From Myxococcales bacterium (GTDB taxonomy: Bacteria > Myxococcota_A > Polyangia > Fen-1088): 64,000 nt of DNA. Positions 1 to 8,216 of this stretch are shown in pieces. Positions within the stretch are counted from its first letter, which is position 1. Each line of letters begins with the position of its first letter. Under the pieces are notes generated by a model. It saw only the letters and a list, made by a program, of their open reading frames with translations, made no database searches and was not told the origin of the DNA. The stretch is taken from assembly GCA_022184915.1 (NCBI GenBank), contig JAGTJU010000001.1, positions 1,614,057 to 1,678,056 on the forward strand, read 5' to 3'. The position numbers were made by a program, and so were the translations under genes.

Positions 1-738
1 GAGGTCGTGGGGCAAGAGGTAGGGGCAGTCCTCCATGAGCTTGACGATCCCATCGCAGGCCACCGTCACGTCGATGAAGTCGCGGTTGTCCTGGGCCTTT
101 TCGGGGGCGTGGTGGTGCCCGATACAGGTCAAGATGACCTCGGAGAGCTTCCAGCGGCTGCCCATGAGCAGTCCCAGGTCGATGTGAATGTCCTCGATGA
201 GCTGGCTCCAGTCTTCGGCGGGGAGCTGTCCCTGGAGGTTTTGGGTGCGAACCACCTCTTCGAGCGCGGCGATGCCGATCACCTTGCCGAAGTCGTGGAG
301 CAAGGCGCATACGAACGCGGTTTCGGTGTTCATGCGGCGCCGGTGGGCGAGGTGCCCGGCGCAGATCGCACTGGCGAGCGCTTGGCGCCAGGCCACCCGG
401 CGCAGCTCGGCGAGGGGGCCGTGGCCGGCGGCGATCTTTCCCAGGCTAGCCGCCAGGGCCACGCGACAGACCTCCTCGGCGCCAAGATGCGATACCGCCC
501 GGTCGAGCGTGGTGATCGCCTCGGAGCGCCGAAACAGGGCCGAGTTGGCCGCTCGCAAGATCGCGGCTGCCAACACCTGGTCCTCCTTCACCAGGCGAGC
601 GAGATCGTTGATCCCGAACGTTCCCCCTTGGACCATGGCGCGCAGGCGCATGGCGTTCGCCGGGTAAGGCGGAATGCTGACGGCGTTGCGGGAGATGAGG
701 TCGACGATGAAGGGGCGAATCTTTTCGGCTGACAGCAT
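1..738 (-). CDS. HDOD-domain signalling protein (3' part missing)
   Basis: The reading frame is open from an ATG at 738 to the window edge, giving the first 246 residues. The protein starts MLSAEKIRPFIVDL, and a helical region (about 20-120) has the usual HDOD features: IPPYPANAMRLRAMVQ, then ILRAANSALFRRSEAITTLDRAVSHLG. An HD-type motif LLHDFGK (H148-D149) follows, with a later IGHHH-like segment near residue 200. HDOD proteins are regulatory scaffolds in chemotaxis, c-di-GMP and stress signalling, and most lack full HD phosphohydrolase activity. This one keeps the HD pair, so it could be an HDOD or a true HD phosphohydrolase. The C-terminal domain, which would decide the role, lies outside the window. 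Confidence 0.8.
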   Translation of the reverse strand, partial: MLSAEKIRPFIVDLISRNAVSIPPYPANAMRLRAMVQGGTFGINDLARLVKEDQVLAAAILRAANSALFRRSEAITTLDRAVSHLGAEEVCRVALAASLGKIAAGHGPLAELRRVAWRQALASAICAGHLAHRRRMNTETAFVCALLHDFGKVIGIAALEEVVRTQNLQGQLPAEDWSQLIEDIHIDLGLLMGSRWKLSEVILTCIGHHHAPEKAQDNRDFIDVTVACDGIVKLMEDCPYLLPHDL

Positions 739-779
739 GGTTCACCTGGGAAGCGTGCGGGCGACGAATCCTTGTACGT

Positions 780-834
780 GGTCGACCCGCCCCCAAGGGC
801 GGGAGCAGGCCGTTTGCCCGGGTGGGGGTCGACC
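780..834. repeat. Inverted repeat upstream of the HDOD gene
   Basis: A 9-bp perfect inverted repeat ggtcgaccc (780-788) pairs with gggtcgacc (826-834), and a smaller hairpin cgccc/gggcg lies inside the left part. It sits in the 207-bp gap between the start of the HDOD gene and the end of the glycosyltransferase gene. It could be the 3' end structure of the glycosyltransferase operon or an operator for the HDOD gene. There is no T-tract, so a classical rho-independent terminator is not supported. Confidence 0.35.
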
Positions 835-945
835 GGCGAATCGTCTCGTCTCTGTCACCATCGGACCCGGACATCGGCAGAACAGCCCTTCCGCTGCAGC
901 AAAGTTTGCGCGGGTGGACCCACCCAGACTGGGTCCTGGGGGGGC

Positions 946-2163
946 TCACGCCGGGAGGGCGGCCTCGCGCACGAGCTGCCGGAACCGGTCCGCCGTGGGG
1001 TGCTGGCTCATTTCGTGAGCGACGCTTTCCGCTGCCTCCGCGAAGGTGGGTGCGGCGAGCACCTGGTCGAGGCAGGTTTGCAGGCGCGTGGCCGTCAGCT
1101 GGCGGGCCGGGATGGTGAGCGCGGCTCCGGTGGCTTCCAGGGCCTGGCTGGCCAGGTACTGGTCGAAGTTGCTGGGAATCCCGATCACGGGTTTACCCCG
1201 CGCGAGTGCCTGGTAGCCAGTGCTGCTGCCCCCGTTGGTGATGACGACGCTCGCGCGGGCGCAGGCCTCGTCGCCATCGACGAAGTCCACGGGCAGCACG
1301 TTCGGGGGAACGTCACGGGGGGACACGCGGCCCGCGGTGGCCAGCAGCACATCGACGGGCCGGCCGGCCAAAGCCTCGAGGGTGGCCGGCAACAAGCCGA
1401 GGCGGCCCGAGGAGCCCAAGGTGACATACACGCGGGGGCGCGTGGCGGGCGCCCGCCAGGGTTCGGGTAAAGGCGCCTTGGGGGACCAGAGCACGGGCCC
1501 CAGGTACCGTTGGTGCGGCTTGATGTGACGAACGGGCGCGAGCCGGGGTGTGTCGGCGAAGAGTACATGGTCTCCCGCCATCAACACGGCGAGCAAGTCG
1601 CCGAGACGCGGCAGCGCATGCCGGGCGCGCAGCTTGTCGAGCGGCGCTGCGAAATGCTTGAAGACGAAAGGAAGCGCCTTCGGAAAGTGGCGCGCGGCCC
1701 GCTCTTCACCAAGCCACCGCACGATCGGATGATCCGGCAACGGGAACGCTTCACGGGCGGCGTGGGGGCTCCAGTAGGCGTTGATGAGCGCCGCGTGGGG
1801 CACGCCGGCGAGCGGTGCGCTCACCGTCAGGGACCATCGCAAGTCGCCCACCACGAGGTGAGGCTTGACCGCGTCGATGACGGCGCGGTCGGCGGCCACA
1901 TAGCGCGCGAGGGTTCGGCGTCCGTAGAGGCGCTTGCCCGACTCCAGAGACTTGAACACCTTTTCGGGCGCAACGGTCCACAGGGGCCACGTCTTCCAGC
2001 GTCCACTCGCGATGCGTTCGCCGAAGATGAAGGCCGGGAAGTCACTGGCCGCGAAGTGAATCTCGAACTCGTCGGGTGGCAAGGCGTCCGCGAGCACGAC
2101 GAGGCGCACGATCTGGGCCAGCGTGATGTTTTCGGAGACGAAGAGAACGCGTCGGCGGCTCAT
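946..2163 (-). CDS. MGT-family (GT1) glycosyltransferase, probably carotenoid glycosylation
   Basis: The 405-residue protein has the GT-B layout. The N-terminal domain starts RRRVLFVSENITLAQ, and the C-terminal UDP-sugar half contains VYVTLGSSGRLGLLPATLEAL and a donor-binding region ITNGGSSTGYQALARGKPVIG followed by NFDQ. This is the family of zeaxanthin glucosyltransferase CrtX and macrolide glycosyltransferases. The frame extends upstream to 2328, but the extension lies inside the photolyase gene. The ATG at 2163 overlaps the photolyase stop as ATGA, so I take it as the start. It is the third gene of a carH-photolyase-glycosyltransferase run beside the crt genes. A carotenoid acceptor is therefore likely but inferred from position. 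Confidence 0.85.
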   Translation of the reverse strand: MSRRRVLFVSENITLAQIVRLVVLADALPPDEFEIHFAASDFPAFIFGERIASGRWKTWPLWTVAPEKVFKSLESGKRLYGRRTLARYVAADRAVIDAVKPHLVVGDLRWSLTVSAPLAGVPHAALINAYWSPHAAREAFPLPDHPIVRWLGEERAARHFPKALPFVFKHFAAPLDKLRARHALPRLGDLLAVLMAGDHVLFADTPRLAPVRHIKPHQRYLGPVLWSPKAPLPEPWRAPATRPRVYVTLGSSGRLGLLPATLEALAGRPVDVLLATAGRVSPRDVPPNVLPVDFVDGDEACARASVVITNGGSSTGYQALARGKPVIGIPSNFDQYLASQALEATGAALTIPARQLTATRLQTCLDQVLAAPTFAEAAESVAHEMSQHPTADRFRQLVREAALPA

Positions 2164-3620
2164 GGGCGTGCGGGGGATGGGGCGCTCGACTTGAGCTCGG
2201 CAAATGCCGCGAGGGCGCGTTCCCTCGCAAACGCATGGTCGACCAAGGGATGCGGGTAGGAGGTTCCCAGCGTCACGCCCGCGCTGCGCAGGACGTGTGG
2301 CTCGGCCTGCCAGGGGCGTGCGAGCCACTTGTCCGGTAGCTTGGCCAGCTCGGGCACGAAGCGGCGGATGTAGGCGCCTCGAGGGTCGAACTTATCGGCC
2401 TGCATCACCGGGTTGAAAATGCGAAAGAAGGGCGCAGCGTCGGCACCGCAGCCCGCCACCCACTGCCAGCCGAGCGTGTTGTTCGCGAGGTCGGCGTCGA
2501 GCAGGGTGTCCCAGAACCATGCCGCCCCTCGTTGCCAGGGCAAAAGCAGGTGCTTGACGAGAAAGGATGCCACCACCATGCGCACGCGGTTGTGCATGAA
2601 CCCGGTCTGCCACAACTCCCGCATGCCGGCGTCCACCAGGGGATACCCGGTTTTGCCTTTCTGCCAGGCCCCGAGGGCCCGCTCGTCCTCGGCCCAGGGA
2701 AAGCGCGTGAACGCAGGGTTCAAGGGCTCGTGCACCGTGGCCGGGAAGTGGAAGAGCAGGTGGTGGGCGAACTCACGCCACCCGAGCTCACTCGTGAACT
2801 TGACGGCGTTGGGCGCCGCTACGGCGCCCGCCTCGCCGGCCTGGCGGGCGGCGTGGAAGGCGGCGCGGGGGCTGAGTTCCCCAAAGTGAAGGTGCGGCGA
2901 AAGCCGTGAGACCCCTTCGAGGTCCGGGCGGTCACGGCCCTCGGCGTAGTGGCCCAGCCCGCCTTGCAAAAACCGCTGAAGGCGGGCGTGAGCGCCGTCC
3001 TCGCCCGGCTCGAACATGCGCAAAAACGGGCTTGCCCAGTCGGGCGTGGGCTGCAGTCCAAAGGCGTCGAGGGGCAGGCTTTGGGGCCAGGTCTCGGGTC
3101 CGCTGAGGAACGAGGGCGCGGGGGCGGGCAGCGGCGGTACGCCCTTCGCCAAGCACGCTCGCCAGAAGGGGGAAAAGACCGCGTAGGGCTTGCCTGCGGA
3201 GGTTTGCACCTCCCACGGCTCGAAGAGCAGCGCCCCGTTGTGGCTCTCGGCGGTCAGGCCTCGCCGGGTCAGGGCGTCCTTAACGCGGGTGTCGCGGGCC
3301 ACGATTTCGGGCTCGTAGCGCCGGTTCCAGAACACCGCCTGCGCGCCCGTCTCCGCCACGAGCCGTTCGAGCGCGGCCAACGCAGGGCCGGCCCGCAGGA
3401 TCAGGCGCAGACCGCGGGATGCGAGCGCGGCCGTCAGCTTGGCGAGCGAGGCATGCAGCCAAAAGCGGCTGGCAGCGCCGGGCGCGGCGTCTCCCTCCTC
3501 TTCGGGGCTGTAGATGAAGACCGGCACGACCTCGTGGGCGCGGGCCGCGGCGCTGAGCGCGGGGTTGTCCGAGAGGCGCAGGTCCGTGCGGAACCACACC
3601 AGGGCGCGGGGCCGGCTCAC
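2160..3620 (-). CDS. phr: Class I deoxyribodipyrimidine photolyase
   Basis: The 486-residue protein repairs UV-induced pyrimidine dimers using light and FAD. The N-terminal antenna Rossmann domain begins ALVWFRTDLRLSDNPAL, typical of the cryptochrome/photolyase superfamily. The C-terminal FAD domain has TSELGWREFAHHLLFHFP, DAGMRELWQTGFMHNRVRM and NNTLGWQWVAGCGADAAPFFRIFNP, including the Trp positions expected for electron transfer. Length fits the class I CPD group. The start is GTG at 3620, overlapping the carH stop as GTGA, and its own stop overlaps the glycosyltransferase start. Coupling to a B12 light sensor implies light-induced expression with the carotenoid genes, as in Streptomyces LitR loci. 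Confidence 0.93.
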   Translation of the reverse strand: MSRPRALVWFRTDLRLSDNPALSAAARAHEVVPVFIYSPEEEGDAAPGAASRFWLHASLAKLTAALASRGLRLILRAGPALAALERLVAETGAQAVFWNRRYEPEIVARDTRVKDALTRRGLTAESHNGALLFEPWEVQTSAGKPYAVFSPFWRACLAKGVPPLPAPAPSFLSGPETWPQSLPLDAFGLQPTPDWASPFLRMFEPGEDGAHARLQRFLQGGLGHYAEGRDRPDLEGVSRLSPHLHFGELSPRAAFHAARQAGEAGAVAAPNAVKFTSELGWREFAHHLLFHFPATVHEPLNPAFTRFPWAEDERALGAWQKGKTGYPLVDAGMRELWQTGFMHNRVRMVVASFLVKHLLLPWQRGAAWFWDTLLDADLANNTLGWQWVAGCGADAAPFFRIFNPVMQADKFDPRGAYIRRFVPELAKLPDKWLARPWQAEPHVLRSAGVTLGTSYPHPLVDHAFARERALAAFAELKSSAPSPARP

Positions 3621-4579
3621 TGCGGAGCGCCTCTGCGGAGCGCGCGTAAGCCACCGTCGATGCGGTCAGCGACACGAAGGCCTGCCGCCTCCAGCTCGTG
3701 GCGGCTTCTCAACGCCCCTCGGCCCCCGACCACGACGGAGCGGTCGGAAGACGAGGCCCGCCAGGGCTCCAGGGTGAGCACGAGCGCCTGGATCTCGGCA
3801 GGCATGAGCGGCTTGGTGACCGAGAGGGCGACGATGGGCGCGCCCGTTCGCTCGGCCGCGCGCACGATGTCGTCGGCCGGCGTATCGGCACCGAGGTAGA
3901 TCACCCTCAGGCCCGCACGGCTCGCAGAGACGGCGAAAGCGAGCAGCGCCCCTTCATGCTCTTCGCCGGCGGGGCAGGCGCATACGATGCCGGGCGCGCT
4001 GCCCCGGCTGCGGTCGGGTTCGATGAGGCGAAGAATCTTGCTGCGGATGAGCGCCGAGCCGAAGTGCTCGGCGGCAATCGACAGGCGGCCCGCCTCCCAT
4101 TCGTCTCCGATCGCGGCGAGTAGAGGCAGCAAGAAGCGGTCGCAGATCTCCTCGGGCGCAAGCACCCCGAGCGACATCACGCGGAACATCGTGCCCTCGA
4201 GCCGCTCCTGATCGAACGCACCGATGGAAGCGATCGCCTCCTCGATCTGCGGCCCGAGGTCCAGCGGGTCGAGGCTGCCGCGGGCTTCGCGCAGGGGCTC
4301 CTGCTCCCGCAGCGACGCTGCAGAGGCGGCGGGGGGCGCGGGCGGCCCACCCGCCGCGGCCAGGATCTCGTCGGGAGGCAACTGAGCCACCTCTGCGATG
4401 CTTTGTCCCCCGTCGACGAGCCGCTTAGCGCCGCGCAGCACTCTCACGTCGTGGTCGGTGTAGACCCGGTAGCCCGAATCAGTGCGAATGGGCGACACCA
4501 GCCCGTAGCGGCGTTCCCACGCCCGGAGGAGCTCGGGGCTCACCCCGGCAAGCTCAGCAGCGCGGCGAATTCGGTACAT
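3617..4579 (-). CDS. carH: MerR-type, B12-binding photoreceptor repressor of the CarH/LitR family
   Basis: The 320-residue protein has three parts. Residues 1-70 form a MerR winged helix (YRIRRAAELAGVSPELLRAWERRYGL). A helical-bundle light-sensing domain carries the diagnostic W-x9-EH signature (W161, E171-H172). A Rossmann-type cobalamin domain has GEEHEG (E206-x-H208), the usual site for the cobalt-ligating His. Known CarH tetramers bind DNA with adenosylcobalamin in the dark and fall apart in light. Two departures are visible. The residue after W161 is Glu, where Thermus CarH has the His that forms the light-induced second ligand. The ExHxxG glycine is one position early. It is first in an operon with photolyase and a glycosyltransferase, divergent from the ECF gene it probably represses. 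Confidence 0.9.
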   Translation of the reverse strand: MYRIRRAAELAGVSPELLRAWERRYGLVSPIRTDSGYRVYTDHDVRVLRGAKRLVDGGQSIAEVAQLPPDEILAAAGGPPAPPAASAASLREQEPLREARGSLDPLDLGPQIEEAIASIGAFDQERLEGTMFRVMSLGVLAPEEICDRFLLPLLAAIGDEWEAGRLSIAAEHFGSALIRSKILRLIEPDRSRGSAPGIVCACPAGEEHEGALLAFAVSASRAGLRVIYLGADTPADDIVRAAERTGAPIVALSVTKPLMPAEIQALVLTLEPWRASSSDRSVVVGGRGALRSRHELEAAGLRVADRIDGGLRALRRGAPQ

Positions 4580-4605
4580 ATCTTCTTAGATAGTCGAGTG
4601 TGCCA

Positions 4606-4704
4606 ACTTTGTTCAAGGTTTGTCGAGCGATTAATTCCTTGAAATTTCAGGTTTGTACATAGTTTGTCCACGGTTGTGATTGACAAACCTTGTACAAACC
4701 CTAG
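4606..4704. promoter_or_regulatory. Probable CarH operator: array of 11-bp repeats with core GTTTGT
   Basis: Plus-strand copies lie at 4606-4616 (actttgttcaa), 4617-4627 (ggtttgtcgag), 4649-4659 (aggtttgtaca), 4660-4670 (tagtttgtcca) and a weak 4671-4681 (cggttgtgatt). Minus-strand copies read GGTTTGTCA from 4689 and GGTTTGTACA from 4700. Adjacent copies are exactly 11 bp apart. Thermus CarH is known to bind tandem 11-bp direct repeats, and MerR-family members often use palindromes; here both orientations occur. The minus-oriented pair lies on the sigma-gene promoter, and the left pair lies 27-48 bp upstream of the carH start, so both operons could be repressed. Confidence 0.75.
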
Positions 4705-4707
4705 ACT
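4680..4707 (+). promoter_or_regulatory. Predicted sigma-70-type promoter of the ECF sigma gene
   Basis: A perfect TTGACA (4680-4685) is followed after 16 bp by TAGACT (4702-4707), which matches four of the six TATAAT positions. Transcription would start near 4714, leaving a short leader with an AAGGAAGG ribosome site (4724-4731) before the ATG at 4740. The elements are covered by the two minus-oriented GTTTGT repeats, so CarH bound there would block polymerase. Confidence 0.6.
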
Positions 4708-4739
4708 GACTTTCAGAACGACCAAGGAAGGAATTCGCG

Positions 4740-5294
4740 ATGGCTAGCTACAAGAAACGCGTCGAGAGCGCACTGGGCAACGCCGACATTCGCCGCCGTC
4801 TGGTAAGGATCGCTCACCGGGTGTTGAGGTCGGAGGAAGATTCGGAAGATGCAGCACATGACGCCGTGGTCCAGGCTCTGGCGGCCGCGGACAGGTTTCG
4901 CAGCGACGCACAGGTGACGACATGGATGCACCGTATCGCCGTGAACGCGTCGTTGATGGCGCTTCGCAAGAGCCAGCGCGCCGGGCGCCACCTGGGAGCG
5001 TTGGGGGCGGCTGGCGTGGCCGGTTTGCCGGTGTCGTGGGCGATGGGGGGCCAAAGCTCTTCCGTGGAAGCGTCCTTCGCCGAGCACGACAGCCGCACCC
5101 GCGTGCGCGAGGCGGTGGCTCAGCTGCCCGAAGAGTACCGGGATGTGATAGAGCGCTGTGTATACGAAGAGGAAACGGCGGAGGAGGCGGCGCGTGCGCT
5201 CAAGCTCACGCCCTCCGCGGTGCGCACCCGAGTGGGGCGCGCTCGCAAGCGACTACAAAACTTGCTCAGCGAAGAGGTGAAGGTGGCGGCGTAG
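4740..5294 (+). CDS. ECF-family RNA polymerase sigma factor, light-locus regulator
   Basis: This 184-residue protein has sigma region 2 (about 20-85; SEEDSEDAAHDAVVQALAAADRF, then TWMHRIAVNASLMALRK) and region 4 (about 125-180; LPEEYRDVIERCVYEEETAEEAARALKLTPSAVRTRVGRARKRL). No anti-sigma gene follows; the next gene encodes an exported helical protein. Divergence from carH and placement at the head of the crt genes parallel LitS in Streptomyces and CarQ in Myxococcus, where a light-released ECF sigma factor drives carotenogenesis. Likely regulation is CarH repression in the dark. Which promoters it reads cannot be told here. Confidence 0.88.
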   Translation: MASYKKRVESALGNADIRRRLVRIAHRVLRSEEDSEDAAHDAVVQALAAADRFRSDAQVTTWMHRIAVNASLMALRKSQRAGRHLGALGAAGVAGLPVSWAMGGQSSSVEASFAEHDSRTRVREAVAQLPEEYRDVIERCVYEEETAEEAARALKLTPSAVRTRVGRARKRLQNLLSEEVKVAA

Positions 5295-5336
5295 GAGACT
5301 GCGGCCGTCGCCCGGGTTCGACAAGGAGGACGACGC

Positions 5337-6023
5337 ATGCGCAGAGGTGAGCTGGGTGGCGGCCATCGGGGCAGGGTGGGTGAGACGTGGTGGGCAAGGG
5401 GTCTTGCCTGGCTACGGACGGCAAGCTTTACGCTCGCGTGGCTGGGAGGCCTCAACATGACGACAATCGCCAGTGCCGAAGCGTCCCCTGCAGACGAGTT
5501 CAAGCGGGGGCGCGCCGCGCAAGGGGAGGCGCGCCGGGCGCACTTCCAAAAGGGCATGGAGCAGGCTCGGGCGCTGGTCGATAAAGATCCCAAGGACCCG
5601 GAAGGCCTGTTTTGGCTGGCCGTGAACATGGGTGCGGAGGCGCTCGAGCGGGGCAAGATGTCGGCTTTGCCGGTGGTGCCCAAGATGGAGCGGCTTCTCT
5701 TGAAGGTGGACGAGCTCGAGCCGGGGTTCGCCGAAGGCGGCGCGGCACGGGTGCTCGGCAGGCTTTACGACCAGGCCCCTGCGGTGGTCTCCGTGGGCTC
5801 CTCGTCGAAGGCCCGCAAATTTTTGGAGCGGGCACTGAAGCTGGCGCCGGAGCATCCGGGCAACCAGGCCTTCGCAGCCGACTTCTTGAAGGATAACGGC
5901 GAACGCGACAGGGCGAAGAAGCTGGCAGCATCCGCACTGGCCACTTTGGAGGCTGCGGGCGACAAGTACGGCGACGAAGGCAAAGAGTGGAGGAAGATCG
6001 CGCGGGACGTGATGGATGACTGA
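5337..6023 (+). CDS. Exported TPR-like helical protein of the carotenoid operon
   Basis: The 228-residue protein has an N-terminal hydrophobic export signal (roughly 19-45, ending near ASAEA). A helical repeat region follows with phrases such as ALVDKDPKDPEGLFWLAVNMG and FLERALKLAPEHPGNQAF, typical of tetratricopeptide repeats and similar in layout to TRAP-transporter TatT-like proteins. The start at 5337 is supported by AAGGAGGA at 5323-5330; an internal ATG at 5457 would remove the signal. It lies 42 bp after the sigma gene and overlaps crtY by 8 bp. Its role is unknown; a scaffold or sensor linked to carotenoid synthesis is possible. Confidence 0.75.
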   Translation: MRRGELGGGHRGRVGETWWARGLAWLRTASFTLAWLGGLNMTTIASAEASPADEFKRGRAAQGEARRAHFQKGMEQARALVDKDPKDPEGLFWLAVNMGAEALERGKMSALPVVPKMERLLLKVDELEPGFAEGGAARVLGRLYDQAPAVVSVGSSSKARKFLERALKLAPEHPGNQAFAADFLKDNGERDRAKKLAASALATLEAAGDKYGDEGKEWRKIARDVMDD

Positions 6024-7191
6024 GCGCTTCGACGTCGTCTTGGTCGGCGCCGGGCTAGCCAACGCGATGACGGCGTTGGCTCTTGCGAAGCTGCGGCCCG
6101 GTGTGCGCGTGGCCCTCGTCGAGCGGAAGCCCGCTCTCGACTTCGAGCAGACCTTTTGTTTCCACGGCAGCGACGTGGATGCGGTGCCCAGGGCCTGGAG
6201 CTGGCTCGAGCCTGTGGTGTCCCACAGCTGGGCTGGCTACGACGTCCGCTTTCCCGCCTACGAGAGATCTTTTTCCTCCGCCTACCACTGCATCGCGGGT
6301 CAGCCGCTGGCGACACGGCTCGAGGAGACTGTCAGGGCCATGGGGGGACGTTCGTTCTTGGGCTGCGACGTGACCCACGCGAGCGACCGTCGGGTGCTCT
6401 TGGCAGACGGCCGGGTGGTGGAGGGCGAGGTGGTCCTGGACGGCCGCGGTGCGGAGGCGCCCGCGCAGGGCACCGGCTACCAAAAGTTCGTGGGATGGGA
6501 GGTCGAACTCGACCACGGGTCGGCGCCTCTTCCGCACCGACCCTTGCTGATGGATGCGCGGGTGGATCAGGTGGACGGCTACCGCTTCATGTACGTCCTG
6601 CCTTTTGGTGAAGCCCGCGCGCTGCTCGAAGACACCTACTTTTCGTCGACGGGCCTTCTGAGGGAGGCCGACATCGAAGCCCGCATGACGGCTTACCTGC
6701 AAGCGGCCGGCTGGAGGCTGCGTAGGATCGTGCGCAAGGAAAAGGGCGTCTTGCCGATGCCGTGGGTGGAAAATCCCTTGCGCCCGCGCGCCGACGCCGC
6801 CATCGAGGTGGGCTACCGGGGCGGTTTTTTTCAGGCGGCCACGGGGTACTCCCTGCCCGCTGCGGTTCGTGTGGCCCAGGCGGTGGCGGACGCTGAGGCG
6901 TTGTCTCAGCCGAGCGTTCGCGCCGCCCTCGCGCCCGTGCGCAGGCGGCTGGTGGCGCGGAACCGCTTTTACCGCACGCTCAACCGGCTTTCGTTCCGGG
7001 GCGTGCACGACCACGACCGCTGTGCGGTCTTCGAGCGTTTTTATCGGCTGCCCGCGCCGCTCATCGAGAGGTTTTACGCGGGCGAAAGTTCTATTTGGGA
7101 TCGTGTACGCATCATAGGTGGAAGACCTCCCGTGCCCCTCTCCCGGTTCACGTTGGGTCGACTGATGCGTGTGATGGAGGAAGCGTCATGA
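6016..7191 (+). CDS. crtY: Lycopene cyclase, CrtY type
   Basis: The 391-residue protein has an N-terminal FAD-binding motif (FDVVLVGAGLANAMTALAL) and the family segment FEQTFCFHGSDVD. Downstream are VLDGRG, YRFMYVLPF, LLEDTYFS, and GYRGGFFQAATGYSLPAAVRVA near the C-terminal third. Length and motif order match bacterial CrtY lycopene beta-cyclases, which close the ends of lycopene into beta rings at the membrane. The ATG at 6016 lies inside the last codons of the upstream gene and the stop overlaps crtE as ATGA, so it is translationally coupled. Whether one or both ends are cyclised cannot be read from the sequence. Confidence 0.92.
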   Translation: MTERFDVVLVGAGLANAMTALALAKLRPGVRVALVERKPALDFEQTFCFHGSDVDAVPRAWSWLEPVVSHSWAGYDVRFPAYERSFSSAYHCIAGQPLATRLEETVRAMGGRSFLGCDVTHASDRRVLLADGRVVEGEVVLDGRGAEAPAQGTGYQKFVGWEVELDHGSAPLPHRPLLMDARVDQVDGYRFMYVLPFGEARALLEDTYFSSTGLLREADIEARMTAYLQAAGWRLRRIVRKEKGVLPMPWVENPLRPRADAAIEVGYRGGFFQAATGYSLPAAVRVAQAVADAEALSQPSVRAALAPVRRRLVARNRFYRTLNRLSFRGVHDHDRCAVFERFYRLPAPLIERFYAGESSIWDRVRIIGGRPPVPLSRFTLGRLMRVMEEAS

Positions 7192-8216
7192 GTGCACAAC
7201 CGATGCCGAAGACCGAATCCGCGCCAGCGCCCCTGGCCAGCCTGCTCGAGCGGCACTGGGCGTCGTCGCGTTCATCCCTGCCCCTCGCCCTGTGGCGTAA
7301 GGTGCTTCTCGGGCCTGTGGAAGAGATCCTGTCGCGCCCGGGCAAGGCGTTCCGCGCGCACTTGGTGGAAGCTGCCTGGCGGCTGGTGGCTCCGGATCGG
7401 GAGCCTCCCGCGGAGTTGGGGGCCGTCATCGAGGTGCTTCATGCGGGCTCGATGGTGGTGGACGACATCGAGGACGGTTCATCCACCCGGCGCGGGGGGC
7501 CTGCGCTCCACACCCTTTACGGTGTGCCGCTGGCCTTGAATGCGGGCAACTGGATGTACTTCTGGCCGTTCGAGCTTTTGCGTAGCCTGGCATTGCCGCC
7601 GCACACGGAAAGTCTTCTCATCGGACGCACGCTGACCACGCTCTCCGACTGTCACCGCGGACAAGCTCTCGACGTGGGGGTGCTGGTGGGTGACGTGGAG
7701 CAAGCCCGGGTGGCCGACGTCGTGGCTGAAACGACGGCTCTCAAAACGGGGGCTCTGATGGGGCTGGCTGGGGCGCTCGGTGCGGGCGCAGCGGGCGCCT
7801 CGGGGCATTTGCTCGAGGCAGCCGAGCGCTTCGGCCGACGTCTTGGATTTGCGCTGCAGCAGCTCGACGATCTTGGCAACCTGAGTGGCCACAAAGATCC
7901 CGACAAGCGCCACGAGGACCTGCGCAACGGGCGCCTCGGTTGGCCTTGGGCCTGGGCGGCAGAGTCCCTGGACGCAGACGCGTTCGGGAAGCTGGTGGCC
8001 GCGGCCATCGACCTGCGAAACCAGGGTGGCGACAAAACGGCCGGCTGTGAGTGGCTTGCGGCGCGCTTGAAGGCCGTTGCAGGCGCCGAGCGGCGGCGCC
8101 AGATCGGGCAAGAGGTTCTTTCCGCGTCCCGTGATCTCGAGTGTGTGTTCGGCCGTACGCCCGTCACCGCTTTTCTGCGCAACGAAATCGCTCGTTTGGA
8201 GGCAAGTTATGGCTGA
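7188..8216 (+). CDS. crtE: Polyprenyl (probably geranylgeranyl) diphosphate synthase
   Basis: The 342-residue isoprenyl diphosphate synthase supplies the C20 precursor to phytoene synthase. The first Asp-rich motif is intact (DDIED, 92-96, followed by STRRGGPALHTLYG). GQALDVG and KTGALMGLAG are also typical. The second motif reads LQQLDDLGN (D227, D228, N231), so the last Asp of DDxxD is Asn. It is followed by KRHEDLRNGRLGWP, where classical enzymes have a K-rich loop. The ATG at 7188 overlaps the crtY stop, and the 3' end overlaps crtI by 8 bp. Function is inferred from family and operon. Confidence 0.86.
   Translation: MSAQPMPKTESAPAPLASLLERHWASSRSSLPLALWRKVLLGPVEEILSRPGKAFRAHLVEAAWRLVAPDREPPAELGAVIEVLHAGSMVVDDIEDGSSTRRGGPALHTLYGVPLALNAGNWMYFWPFELLRSLALPPHTESLLIGRTLTTLSDCHRGQALDVGVLVGDVEQARVADVVAETTALKTGALMGLAGALGAGAAGASGHLLEAAERFGRRLGFALQQLDDLGNLSGHKDPDKRHEDLRNGRLGWPWAWAAESLDADAFGKLVAAAIDLRNQGGDKTAGCEWLAARLKAVAGAERRRQIGQEVLSASRDLECVFGRTPVTAFLRNEIARLEASYG

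Noticed and set aside
4580-4739. Cobalamin riboswitch near carH
   Set aside because: No B12-box-like sequence; the region is explained by promoter and 11-bp repeats.
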